Shown here: positions 1 through 11,800 of the stretch, in pieces
Layout: the number at the start of each line of letters is the position of its first letter
How positions within the stretch are numbered: position 1 is the first letter of the stretch
NCBI GenBank assembly: GCA_023614405.1
Contig: CM042693.1
Location: 337,697,527 to 337,761,526 of the forward strand
Direction: 5' to 3'
Source of the DNA: Avena insularis
Lineage: Eukaryota > Streptophyta > Magnoliopsida > Poales > Poaceae
Length of the DNA: 64,000 bases
The notes under the pieces: model-generated
Databases searched by the model: none
The model's input: only the letters and a program-made list of their open reading frames with translations
What the model was told of the DNA's origin: nothing
Program-made: the position numbers and the translations under genes

Positions 1-674
1 CGGTATCGTATGTAAATGGTTCATTCGATCACAATGTAATCATAGAAATATGTGGGATCCATATGAATTTACAGATTCCTCTATTGGTTATTGATCGGAG
101 AAGTGTCTCGATCATGTCTGCATAGTTCACGAACCGTAGGGAGAGACACTTAAGGATTCAATGTTGTTTAGTAGATATGGAATATGAGTTGGAGGCCGAA
201 TGTTGTTTGGAGTCTCTGATTGGATCCAGGACATCACGAGGAGATACAGAATGGTCTAGAGAATAAGATTCATATAAGGAAAGTCCAATTCTACGGTTCA
301 AAAATGTTTTTGGTGTTTTCACCAGAAGGTTCTAGAAGGTCCACCACCCCGGAAGGGGGGGCACTTGGATGCGCCATGCCCTAGTGGGGCTGGAGGCATC
401 ATTCCCTAGATCTAGTCGTCCTTGACTAGGTAAGTGGGAATCGAACTCTAATTTGAATAGTCAAAGTCTAGTTTGAAAAGTCAAATCCCAATTTCGAAAA
501 TCAAAGATCTAGTGGAGGGAGGAATGGAAACCTACAAGGGAGAGATTTACCTCTCCCTCCCCAAACCTCCAGCCGAGAGGGAGTTGGGGGAGGACTCGGC
601 CTCCCCTTGCCGCCTCTCCCTCCCATATTAGCAAGGGGTGGGCGCCCCCTTGGCCCTCACCCCAAAACCCTAGG
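1..674 (+). repeat. Left LTR fragment of decayed Angela-like Copia (Copia A)
   Basis: The window opens inside an LTR. The stretch from the first base (CGGTATCGTATG) matches 30420 onward in the right LTR of the same element and 48442 onward in the young Copia LTRs, including the block on cataloguing reads 'gaaccgtagggagacac' and the run of AAAGTCAAA repeats. The LTR is broken at 674 by Tat1 and resumes at 26611 (the 5 bp CTAGG is duplicated). It still holds the GGGGGAGG/CCCTCCC-rich promoter-proximal block seen in the young LTRs, but the TATAAA of those copies reads CATATTAG here. Old and non-functional. The classification rests on similarity within the window and the known BARE-1/Angela LTR start. 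Confidence 0.85.
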
Positions 675-1163
675 TGATGAGGGTTAATTTTGTCAATGCC
701 CATTGTTATGGACTTGGGTTTTATAGAACATGGGGATGCTGGAGATCACAGAACAGTTAACAGACAAGAAACACAGGATACGAGATTTACCCAGGTTCAG
801 GCCCCTGGATGGAAAACCCTACTCCTGCTTGTCTGCTCTTGATTACGGCGGAACCGAAAGTTACATGGGTGCGCGGATGCAATATGGCGTGAAGGTTTGT
901 ATGCGATGGTGGAAGAGATCCTTCTCGTCGTACCCTCCTAGCCTTTATATAGATAGGTAGGTCCCGGGCTTAGGTCGAGTCGGTTACAAATTAGGGTTTG
1001 TTCCCTTTGAAATTCTATAATCTAGACTTGTCCTCCAAGGAGTCGAAAATGTCATGGGCTTGGGCCACCCGAAGTCTTCATGGGTCGTGTGTCTTCACGT
1101 GGGCCTTCCTTGTACTGGACCAGGTATACCAATGTCATGTATCGGTGGGGTATATCCAAGTCA
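675..1163 (-). repeat. Tat1 3' LTR (uninterrupted copy)
   Basis: 489 bp, TG...CA. It aligns with the other LTR (20323-20441 plus 26236-26605, also 489 bp) along its whole length with scattered substitutions. On the minus strand a TATA box (CTATATAAAGGC) lies at 943-954. The CACTA target site is preserved here uninterrupted at about 787-797 (TTACCCAGGTT), so this LTR is a built-in empty-site control. Confidence 0.93.
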
Positions 1164-1324
1164 GTAGCCCCCGAGTGGTCAGTCGAATCGTAGATTTGAC
1201 TAAGGACTCTTCAATCTTTCGGGTGCAGTTAAGCCTATTATTTTAAAGAGAAAATGTTTTAGTTCATAGGGATTGTTGATGCGTGTGTCTGGTTCTCCTG
1301 ACGCATCAGGGCCAGTTAACTGTC
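1164..1324 (-). other. Tat1 polypurine tract and 3' untranslated remnant
   Basis: Immediately inside the 3' LTR the plus strand reads GTAGCCCCCGAGTGG, i.e. CTCGGGGGCTAC on the element strand, a purine-rich tract placed as expected for the polypurine tract. It is followed by GTCGAATCGTAGATTTGAC, which recurs three more times at 5147-5430. The region ends at 1324 where element D is inserted. No coding capacity seen. Confidence 0.75.
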
Positions 1325-4300
1325 TCCGGTGACCCATCATACCACTGCATGATGTAGTACACTATAGTCGTTGACATAACACCAATGAAACACCATTCAC
1401 TAGTATTACATCCCTCAGAGTGGTACAACAGAAACACAGCAGGTCCAAGACATGACTATAGGTTACAACTCGACTCTTTACACAAGATCCAGAGAACATT
1501 CTAGGTTAAAGAGAGAGAAAGAAACTGCTTACAAAGAAGAATCAGAAATAATCAACTCATAACCAACATACTAATAGACTAGCATCTCAACTATTGGGCT
1601 TGCATTGCTGCTATTGCAATACTCTATGTAAGTAGGTTCTATGTATAGAGATTATATTCCTATTTAATCAGCAACTTCGTCTTCACTTGAGTTGATGTAT
1701 ATGTTGACTTTCTTTTACTTCATTGAAGATCTTGAGCTTTTGATGATGATTCCTGGAGCATAACTTGATGTAGACGTCGTCTTAATGGCTTCAGAATCTA
1801 GCAAGGGTTAAGAATATACGTTGAGTACGAGCGTACTTAGCAAGTTCACTAGAAAAGGAGTGTTTGATGCACTATATCTACAGCCACAGACCATAGGTCG
1901 TAGGCAATGTAGGTTTTCGTAAACATTTGTTCAAAGGTTGCTTTTATTCTGAAAAGCTATGTCCGTCATCCTTCACGGGTTTACCAGAACTTTCGTGGAG
2001 TTCCTTTTCCTCCACGTTCGTAGCTCCTTCCCGGAACAGGGAGTAACAAGTTACAGTTCTTACACTCTGTAGAGGTGCGTTACTTTACCCATGAGAGATC
2101 AAATCCTTGATGCACAACCGGGCGATCTTTCCTATCCACACTTCCTATGGTGTGGGGCCCAGTAGATGATCCAAGCTAATCATTGCCCCCTTCGTGACCC
2201 CGCATGTCTCCTTGGTGTACACCATGCCCACCCATTGAATTACGGCAATGGTTTGTACAGACTGTTAGATGCAAGAACTATTGTGGGATGTTGATGGTTC
2301 CCACCCATATGTTGTATATCCTCTATGGATTACCAATTAATGCACGCTACAAGGATAACAACCACGACCTGCACATCCGGCTACATGCGAGAGGAAGAAG
2401 ATACATCTGACTTCTCCGCCCCATTCCAAATCTCATGGTTAACACGTGATATACGGCTCAAGAATCACTGGCGACATTGGTTGTTAAGTCCTAGATAGTA
2501 TGTTCCTTTACCACCGAAACTTTCAAATTAGGTTATTACCTCATGGTAAATAAACTAATCATATTATTAGGAAAATAGTGTTTTCTGACCTTTTTGTAAT
2601 ACAGGTGATGACAACACTGGATTTTCAAAATACTTTACTGAAAATAATCAAAGGACATGAGCAAGTGTGAACTTGCCTTTTGTGATTGCAAGATTATGCA
2701 CTCACGGTCTTCGAGACAATATAAGGTCCAATATCTGAAATTAGCATCATTGGTCCGGTAAGGACTAATGTTTAAAGAAGCAAGATGCTATTGTGCATAG
2801 TAATTTAATGCAATCTGATAAACTCGAATCCCTGGAATAAGTGTTGATCTAGAGTTTGGATGCTAGAAATGGTTCCTTTAGAATGTGTTGTACTTTTAGA
2901 TAAGTTTAACATTTGTGCTTCTTATTAAGGCTTGTGAGTGTGTGTGAAACAACATGTATTTATAATATCATACAACAATAAGATACACAAATGTGGAATG
3001 CTACTCAAAGACTACTTATAAGAATTATTTATCTTCAAATTTTACTTTACAAGTAATGGCAATTATAAGGAACTTAGGTGTTAATAATTCTAAATATACA
3101 AGTAGTGTATGGAATAATGTGATTATGATTAATTGTCATCTGGTGTCTATGATAAAAGTCCTTGAGATAAGTTGTTAAGAGTTGGATATATTATTATAAG
3201 ATTTGTTGTTTGAAGTGGCAAAAAGAATAACATTTGGAGAAAAGATTTCTTGTCGAAGGTTTAAATAACCTTGATGGTTAATAGAATATGGTCGATGTCT
3301 TTTGGTGTTTACTCGGTTAGTTTGGTCTTCAGATGCACTAGGCCTTAATTGAAACATACCAAATTAAATTATAAAATTCATAGTGAACACTTAAACATGG
3401 TGTTTACAATCTTGTAGTCTAAAGTTTAACTTTAAGGACATAGATGGACTAAAGGTGTAATGCTTATGATATTTATACTTTGTTCACTTCATAGTGTTTC
3501 TTTAAAGTTACTTTAAGAGTGGTATTACTTCTATTTGAATAGTGGTTTCTTAATATGATAATGGAATGGAATAATCTATCTCCTTATAAAGGTGGGGTTA
3601 TGGTTTGTGAATAAGTAAAGAATATTATTTACTACCTATAGATGAATGGGATTACTTTTAAAAATTGTAATGAAGATGTTTTGGGTTATATGAATTTCAT
3701 ACTATCAATATTTAAGCCAAATACTATTATTAGGCCTTAGATGTATAATCTTACAATTATTAACAAATTTTTATTTATTCTTATATGAATTATGAATTAA
3801 GGAAATAGGTTTAAATTCAAGTTATTAGATTATTAAGTTTTTAGTTACTTCAAAAGTGGAATGTTATATTTTTAACATGTAGATATTTTTCTGGTCATTT
3901 TGGTATATTATATGTATTTTTATGAATTTTAAATAATAAGATTTCCAGTTTGCTAATCAAGGCTTTCATCAATACAACACTACAGTTATATTATAACTAT
4001 CTTCTGAATATCTCTATTGGACTAAGAGATATTGTTCATTGACTATGCCTACTTGATCCAATAGGATGACTCCTGGTAACTATCTTCAGGATTCATCCTT
4101 GTAATATTCTTTATCACCGTATAATTATATATTCCAAATAACTCTTCTATCCATTTAGGAGTGAGTTGACCAATCAATTATCATATTGATTTGATTCTCT
4201 TCCAACTCTCCCATCCTATAGATGATATTTAAATCTAGCATGACCACCTACCTCTTCTTACTTCTTTCTCTATAGGACTTAAGTGAATACTATGATAAGG

Positions 4301-4954
4301 ACAAGAATTTAATAGATCAAGAATTGATAGGTTAAAGATTGATAGATCAAGAGTTAATAAGCTAAGAATTGGTGAATCAATAGTTGATTACTCAACATTG
4401 ATGAACAACAAGTATTAAGATAAGATGCATTAGAGAGGATGAGGTTTGTTATGGAAAGAAAGATATGTAGTAAATGGTCTTAACTTGATTGCCTTACTAC
4501 TCAGCAAGTGATAAGGGATTAGTGTTTAAGAACTACCATGATGCCCATGGTAGAAATGGATAAGAATTTGATAAATCAATATCTTGGTTATTGGATTCTT
4601 GTTACTTAAGTTGTATCCTTAACTTGGTATTCATGAGTAATGAATACTATGATATCATCCCTTAAGGATCAAATATTAATCATTAAGCAACATGCAATGG
4701 CTTAGTTTCATTACATTGGATCTACCCTTAGATCAAATCATGTTTACCATTAATAAGGTTTTAGCAAAGGTCATATTAAAACTTATCGCGGTCAACTTGA
4801 TGATCTACTTCAATTCCATCAAGTTGAGAGAAGCTTCAACCACTTTTACTAGTTTTGTTCAAAAGTGTGAAAATTATTCAGATTTTCTATGCATGAATGC
4901 AATGCACACATCTGGGTTCAGCTTATTTCTAATCTCTAATGCTGGGATGTTACA
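1325..4954 (-). mobile_element. Insert D: unclassified LTR-like element inside the Tat1 3' region
   Basis: About 3.6 kb of AT-rich, non-coding sequence interrupts the Tat1 3' region. Its right end reads GCTGGGATGTTACA, the reverse complement of TGTAACATCCCAGC, which resembles the start of element B at 30756 (TGTAACATC). A candidate 5-bp target duplication CTGTC abuts both ends (1320-1324 and 4955-4959). The left end does not show a clean TG, so the exact boundary is uncertain. The longest open frames (e.g. 4692-5087, which runs out of D into Tat1) do not look like real genes. It could be a solo LTR or a non-autonomous LTR element. No family is assigned. Confidence 0.6.
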
Positions 4955-5580
4955 CTGTCATAGGACAAAACAACACGATCTTCATCAAACTCGAGTCCCC
5001 GGACTCGAATTCGGAACGATTGCTGGTGTGATTTGGATCAGGCTGTTGTGGACTTACAAGAGTCAAATCCCAGTGATTTTCAAGTGATGTACCCAACGCG
5101 ACCGTCGGGATTTTTCATCGTGCCTGTTGACATAGCGCTCCCTATGGGAGTAGCCCCCGAGTGTATGTTTGAGTCATAGACTCGAGCAGAGACTTTAATT
5201 CAGTTGTTTTCAGCTTAGGTCCAAAGGACACAATTTTTTGGATGCTCAACCGATCCTCCCTATGGGAGTAGCCCCTGAGTCAGTAGTGGAGTCGCAGACT
5301 CGACGTACGACTCGAAGATATTTGTGAGGTGTAGTTACCTTAGTCATTTCTCAGGTGCGCGGCCAGCGCTCCTGATAGGAGTAGAACCCGAGTAATTTAT
5401 CGAATCGTAGATTCGAGTAAGTACTTGATTGATCAGCCAAAAACTTTGAGTTGTTGCTGGTTTTCCTTGATGACGTCAGTGCTGACGATTGGTGATCTCA
5501 ACCGTCTGCGGCAGCAGATAAGATACGACGAGACGACCATGGGTCCCACCGCCTGACTTAAAGTTGACTAGTCACACGCA
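4955..5580 (-). repeat. Tat1 3' region with three ~115-bp imperfect repeats carrying PPT-like cores
   Basis: On the plus strand three imperfect units each contain CTATGGGAGTAG-CCCCGAGT (or a variant) followed by a GTCGNAGANTCGA-type block: near 5140-5190, 5255-5305 and 5368-5420. Together with the unit at 1164 that touches the LTR, the PPT-like core occurs four times in this part of the element, and a fifth GTAGCCCCCGAG lies at 13809. No coding capacity recognised; the last ~150 bp lead into the antisense gene. Confidence 0.7.
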
Positions 5581-5896
5581 GACATGGCGAAAATTACGGT
5601 GTCTCCTCGGTTTCCATGCGTAGTGGACGGCGTTCTAGCGACGGTTTGGTGCAGTGTTGACACGTGTAGGGTTAGATTTGAGGTGCGCGCTAGGGCTTCT
5701 GGATCAACAACTCAGGTGCATCATCTTCATCCTTTTATACCGTGGGAAAATAGTAGTTTTCTTTTACCCAATGTCATTTGTCCATCTCCATTGCCTCCAT
5801 TTTCCCGAGCTTTGTTCCCTTCACTGTGCTCTAGATATTCTTCGATGTTTTCCCTCTTCCTTCTTGCGCGCACACCGCCACCGTCGCCACTACGAG

Positions 5897-8635
5897 ATGG
5901 GAAAGACCAAGAAGACCGCTGCCGGAGCTGGGTCAAGTGCCACCGGTGGCGGCAAGAAGATCGCCACAACGGCCCGCGCCACTGACGACGGGTGGAAGCG
6001 CACGGAGATGCACTACAGGGACTTGCGCAAACTGCGCGATTCTGGGTTGATTCCCCAAAACAAGGAGGACGCCATCCTCCCCGGCGACGAGGTAATCCAG
6101 CGCCCACCCGAAGGGTTTCAGGTCATGTTTTACGCCTTTGTCATCCGTGGTCTCTCTCTTCCTATTCACGATTTTCTTTGTGGACTCCTCTTCTTTTACG
6201 GGATTCAATTGCGTCATTTGTCTCCCAATTTGTCCTCCATATCGCCTGCTTCATCACTCTTTGCGACTGCTGGCTCAGTATAGAGCCGCACTTTGGCCTC
6301 TTCCGGAAGATCTATTCCGTGAAGAGGCAGTCTGGCACCGGCGGAGTCTATCCGCTCGGTGGCTGCATCATCTCCCTCCGATCTTCTATCCTCTTCTTCT
6401 CTTTTTCCATGTGCGAGTCCGTCCAGTATTGGCCAAAGAACTAGTTTTACATCCGTGACGCCAAATTGGACGGACAAGAATTTGGTCTTGCTCCTTTCGA
6501 CTCCATGCAGAAGATCTCCCGAAGAGGTCGTGGAAGAACCACGTCTTGGAGGGTGAAACAGTGGAGGTGGAGGAGCTCTACCGTCGCGTGGAGGCGCTCC
6601 ATATGGTGGCTAGGAAAGAGATCAATGGTGTGGACATCATCCGCACCTTGCTCAAGCATTGGGTGTAGCAGCTCCAAGCGAGGGCGCATCCAATGTTTCT
6701 CTATGATGGCCGCAACGACCCGACGAGGGTCGCATTTGAGGAGTTGTCCAAGGGTGATCTTGATATAGCCCTTCGGCCTCTGTTGAAGAACAAGGTCGAT
6801 GAGGACCTCCCAGGTAAATCCTTGACCGCCCCCTTCAGTGCTGCAAATGCAGTTCCTCAGGTGGAGATTTGTGTCCTGCGTGTTGTGTTTTTTTTCGAAT
6901 GCTATTTGCTTATGATTAGTGTCACTAATCATGCTCTTCTACGTATTTGTTTTGCAAGATCTCAAGGTGGCTAGGATGATGCCCCCTCTGCATGGGAAGT
7001 TTCTGGTTGCGCTGAACAACAAAGTTGTGGATTCTGAGTCTGAACTTCCTCTGGCACAGTCGCCTACTGCGGATGCTCCCGAGGCGAGTGAAGGGCGGAC
7101 CCAAAAGTGCACTCGGAGCGAGTCATCGGATATCTAGCCCTCCAACTCCAAGTGTCCGCCGTTCCTCGAGAAGCATGGTGAGGATGATGGTGCGTCGTCT
7201 ACACCTTTTCCTGCCATGCCTCTTTGGACGGTGGCTCCGCAGCCGCCGGCCAAGAAGAAGAAGAAGCAGAAGGTGACTCCCGTCTTCAACTTATCGGACA
7301 TCGAGTCGTAAGTCTGGGCCTTTTTATTACTGTTTGTCTTGGCGGTTACGATGTGTTTCTAATCTGGTTTTTGCTTGCAGCAACTCTTCGTAGGAGTCCC
7401 TTGGCAGGGACACTCAAGAAGTTATGGCAGAATTGAAGCCGACGACTTCTATTCCCCAGATGGTGGCCGACTCTGAGGATGATGGCCCGAACTCCTCTTA
7501 GCGAGAAGCTCGGACGATCGTGATTCAGAAGGCAGCTCGCAAACCTTCAGAATCCACACCTGAACACGTAAGTGTTACGTTGTGTTCTCTATGGGGGAGC
7601 CCCCGAGCCCTTTTCTTTTTGACTTGTTGATCTTTTCGGTTTGAGGGGGAGCCCCGGAGCCCTTTATCTACTGACTTGTATTTTTGTTTCTTTTATAGCC
7701 CTTTGTGCACGACGCCAATCTTCTTATTTAGCAGCATCTAGAGCTGGAGGCTAACTTGCAGCAGCTTCAAGGTACATGACTTTTTCACCCCATTTTTTGT
7801 TCGTCTGCTCCAAAGTTTTTCTTGTATTGATCCTGTGTTGTTTCATGTTGCAGATGAAAACAGTGATGCACTCTGAAGGATGAACGCCCTTGAAAATAGC
7901 CTCGGCAAGGCGGAGAAGAGGGCAGCTGATGCTGCTGAAGCCAAGGAGCGCCTACAGAAGGACGCTGCTGATCATGAGTAGCAGCTCGTGGCCGCAGTTG
8001 CCGCCCGCGAGAAGGAGATTGGTAATAAGCTTATGGCTGCAGCCAAAGCTATTTCTGGTGAGTCTCTTTTGCCTCGTTTGGGTGTTGTGTTTTTTCCACT
8101 GCGGCTTGTCCTTTCTCATTCGAGTTTTTATTCCTTGTTTATTTTAGATGATTTAGGCATCACATTTGATCATGATGCGCTGGATCATGGAGATGCTTTG
8201 GGTGATGCTACTGCTGCGGTCGAAGATCGCTGCACCACTGCCGCTGGCTTCTTGGAGAAAGCCAGGAAAGTGCTTACGCGCTTCTACAAGGAGGTTTTCC
8301 CCAAGGGCATTGTCCTTGACGACGTCGACGCCTTGGCGGATGCTCTGTCAGAGGAGGCCTCGGCAGAATACAAGCGCAAGCAGAAGGGCCTTGGCGCTTC
8401 TATCGGGCTGGCCATGGCGATGGCATCCGGAGCGGAGCTGGACTTGCTGCAAATCACGTCCCGGATGCCGACGGCTGCAAACAGCTCTGAGGTAGCATTC
8501 ACCCTCCTTGCTTCTCGCTGCAAGCGCTATGGGCCTAAGCTCATCGATCTCCTGGCTGATTACGCGGCGAAGCAGCAGGAGGAGGTCAAGAGTAGGCAGT
8601 CTGGCTCCGAGGCCACCCCAGATGCGGGTGCTTAG
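5897..8635 (+). pseudogene. Tat1 antisense gene I (Transposase_28 / 'putative gypsy type transposon' family), decayed
   Basis: Plus-strand gene-like region opposite to the retrotransposon genes. From the ATG at 5897 (MGKTKKTAAG...) the frame gives a basic N-terminus, then RDLRKLRDSGLIP and a segment that continues after a frameshift near 6240 as IEPHFGLFRKIYSVKRQSG, typical of the PF04195 'putative gypsy type transposon' family. Further pieces include YDGRNDPTRVAFEELSKGD (~6700-6760), an Ala/Lys/Glu-rich coiled-coil (~7880-8057) and a helical C-terminal domain (8148-8635, ending ATPDAGA). Plausible GT-AG introns: 6814-6958, 7308-7380 and 8058-8147, with others near 7568-7698 and 7772-7858. 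Several in-frame stops and shifts make it a pseudogene. The function of this family is unknown; despite its name I see no transposase catalytic motif. Confidence 0.75.
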
Positions 8636-8779
8636 GCCTTTGTAATGTAGATGATGTAGCTTCTTTTTTTGCTTCCTTCTGTAATCTTTTGCTGATGAAC
8701 AAACCCAACTATGCCACGAGGTGGCTTTAATGTATATAAGTTTATATTTCGAGCTGCTTCTAGAAATGCTTGTAATGTT

Positions 8780-8888
8780 CATGCTTGATTTATTTTCCTT
8801 TCAGGTCCTTCGGGTGAGGTTCCGGTTCTCACTCTGACTGCTCCTAAGCCGCGACCTTCTTTGGATGATGCGTCGCAGTTGTTTAAGG
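8780..8888 (+). pseudogene. Tat1 antisense gene II, 5' exon fragment
   Basis: A CTTTCAG acceptor at about 8799-8805 is followed by an open stretch PSGEVPVLTLTAPKPRPSL and then DDASQLFK, at which point the frame is cut by insert E. The continuation, DLENLRDRVRSLEKN, resumes at about 12883, supporting that the two parts were once one coiled-coil-encoding exon. No function recognised. Confidence 0.55.
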
Positions 8889-11800
8889 GTCCCAACCTTT
8901 AATAAGGTAGAGTCCCCTGTGTTTACAATGCTAGTCCCTGGATCAATAGCTAGCATCCACAGTTAAGATGTAATATCAAGAAACAAAGGTCATAATACAA
9001 CTTTATAACCAGGAATAACATAATTTTATTACATCTTACATAGCTCATTTGCTATTACATTACATTGCAGCAGAATATCTATAAGCATGGGGTCCTTCAT
9101 CTTCAAAGTGCCACAGGCAGACATGTTGGTTGTAGACTTTGTAATCCTAATCAACACACTTCACTAAATCAATCAAACCTGCAACATAACAAGTTACAGC
9201 CACAAGGGTCAATACATTTGAATTGTATTGGAAGGTGATACTATGGTAGTATATGGAGTCTATCATCTATATGCATTTGGCTAAGTGGAGCTTAGGCTTG
9301 CAATGCTCAAAATAGATTTTCCTTATCATTTGAAATTACTAAGTTTTTGTTTTGACAAAACCTTTCCCAAGGCATCTCCCAATCAAAGATTGAAAATTCT
9401 TTAACCCTTGTTCAACCACAAGTTTATAACTTAGAAATTTGGATGATGAGATTCTTGATTGCTTCCATGTCTTGATGCTCAAATTGTCCTTTACCAGGGA
9501 CATGGCTAAGTACTTAGATTTTACACTCTGCAGAGGTGGTGCACTTTCCCCACAAGACTTGGTTTCACCAAGACAAGATCTTTCAGAAGCCTTCCCTTAG
9601 ACCAAAATGGACGCGTTCCAACCTATCAAACTCTACCACCAACTGTCCATATGGCTAAGTTCGTGCAACCTATATGATCCAGGCAGAGCCCATAATGCCA
9701 AGTAGTTGCACTTGAAGCTTCTCAACATTTGACATCTCAAATCTCTTTGTTCCTGGGTGGCCATCCACAAGTGAGATACACAAGGTTCACCAGTCCCCTG
9801 GCCTTGTGTAACCACTCAACCAAAAACCACCAAGCAATTACCATTCCACCCAGGTGATTCATTAACTTAGTTGTTTTATTAAACAAAAACACAAGTCCTC
9901 AGACTTAGAAATTTTCCATAGTGTGAATATATTTCCACCCTTGTTTTCTATTAGCTAAGCTAAGCATGATAGTAGTAGGAGAATTAACTTAGGAAATTTT
10001 ACTAGGTTTCATCTACTAGGATTTCCCATATCATGGTTTATACTTAGCAAAATTCCATGCAAGTTTTACTTAGAGAAATCACTAATGCATAGTGAAAGTA
10101 ATGGGGCAAGAGTATGAAGCATCACTTGCCTTTTTGGTAGAGTATAGGTTCACTCCTTGATCTTTGCAACAATAACACTCTTCAAGTCACTACAATTCAA
10201 TCAAGCAAGGCACACACTCAATCTACCAATCAAGCAAAACATCACATAAAATAATATAAACAAGATAATGCATGCAAGCATGCCAAGGATTGTTTTATTT
10301 GAAAAAGTGGTTCCTAATGGGTCATAAACATTTGAAAACACCCAATGGTCATTTTTATAAAGTGGCAAAGTCATTTGCAAAAGATTTCACTTCATAAACC
10401 ATTTTCAAAACAAGGTATCATTTTATGTGGTGTAGAAATGTTTTTACTAAGGCATTAATCTATAGGGTTCACAAAATACATTTTCAAATCATAAAACTTG
10501 GTGTAGGGTCCGAGAGTTTAAAACAAAACATTTCCCAAAAGTTTTCTTCCAAAACCATTTTTAATAAATAAACTAAATTTTTATTTGACTAGAAATGGTT
10601 TTAAATCAAAGAATCATTCTTTTGTTTCACCCAATACATTTTTGAAACCAAAAAGTGTTTCCTATGGTCAGTAGGTTCAAATCACACCATTTGCCAAAGA
10701 TTTTATCCCCAAAATCATTTTTGAACAATTTTTATAATCTAATCAAGCATACAAATGTTTCTGCAAAAACAAACATTTTAACAGAAACGTTTTACTAAAC
10801 AAATGGCATGGTTGGCTAGGGCTTGTTCCACTAATTCCTTTGATATAAAGTTTGCAAAATTTGGACGTGTGGAACAAAAGTTATGGAATTTACAATTTGG
10901 AACATCTAATTGATTTGCTTCTGTTTTTAAATCCAAAGGCTGGCCACGTGGCGTGATTCTACTGGGCAATACCGGTTCGCGCGGATCAAGCGGTGTGAGG
11001 CGTTGGATTAAAACAGATCGAGCAACACAGGATCACTCGTACCCCTTCGGCTAAGGATCTATCGTGAGCGTCAGATCAAGATCTCACGGCAGCAAGACGC
11101 TGCCAACTAGTGGCTACGGGCGCGGCCGCGGCGGGCTGGCCAGACGAGGTCATCGCCGGTGATACAGGACGCAAGGGAGAGGAGGAGAAGGCTCACCGTG
11201 TTCGCCGAAGCTTGGGGAAGCTCAAGGAGGTACTGGCTGGCGAAGGGGCGCAGGGAGGTGAGGATAATGGCTCGCCGGAGTTGTGTCTGTCAACGGCCAC
11301 GTTCTGTCGTTGTCGAGGGCGGCGCTACGGTTCAGGAGAGAGCAAGCGGAGTGAACGGTTATATGCGCAAGGTCAAGGTGAAGATGCGTGCATGAAGGAG
11401 GAGGAGAGGCGCGGTCGGAAACTACCTGTGGAGCTCGTCGGAGTTGGAGCGAACGGCGGCGGCGTTCAGTCGAAGACGAAGTCGACGCTGCAGAGCACGC
11501 GCGAGCGAGGGGAAGGCACTGGCAGGTGCAGGAGATGATGGCGAGCAAGCCAGTGCTCGAAGCATGGGCTGGGCGGTGGCCGGAATTTAAACGGGAGCTC
11601 GCCGGAGACTGTGGTGGTTCGGGGAGGATTCCGAGCAGCCTGGTGGCCGAGAGAGCTAGGCGAGAGAGGGGAAATGGAGAGGGGGAGTGGGCACTTAAGT
11701 GAGCGAGGTTACTGTGCGGAATCAACGCTGCAATTAAGTGAATTTACTCGGGGATTGATTGACAGAGAACGGCAGCGAGGTCTGGGGAAGAACATGTCGC

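Noticed and set aside
1320..1334. Element D starting at TGTCTCCGG (1321) with TG...CA ends
   Set aside because: The flanking 5-mers (TTAAC and CTGTC) then do not match; starting at 1325 gives matching CTGTC but no TG. I kept 1325 with reduced confidence.
11110..11725. Opposing open frames of 142 and 167 codons in the GC-rich block of insert E
   Set aside because: Low-complexity Arg/Glu/Gly on one strand and Ser/Pro/Leu on the other, as expected from GC-rich leader sequence; no homology recognised.
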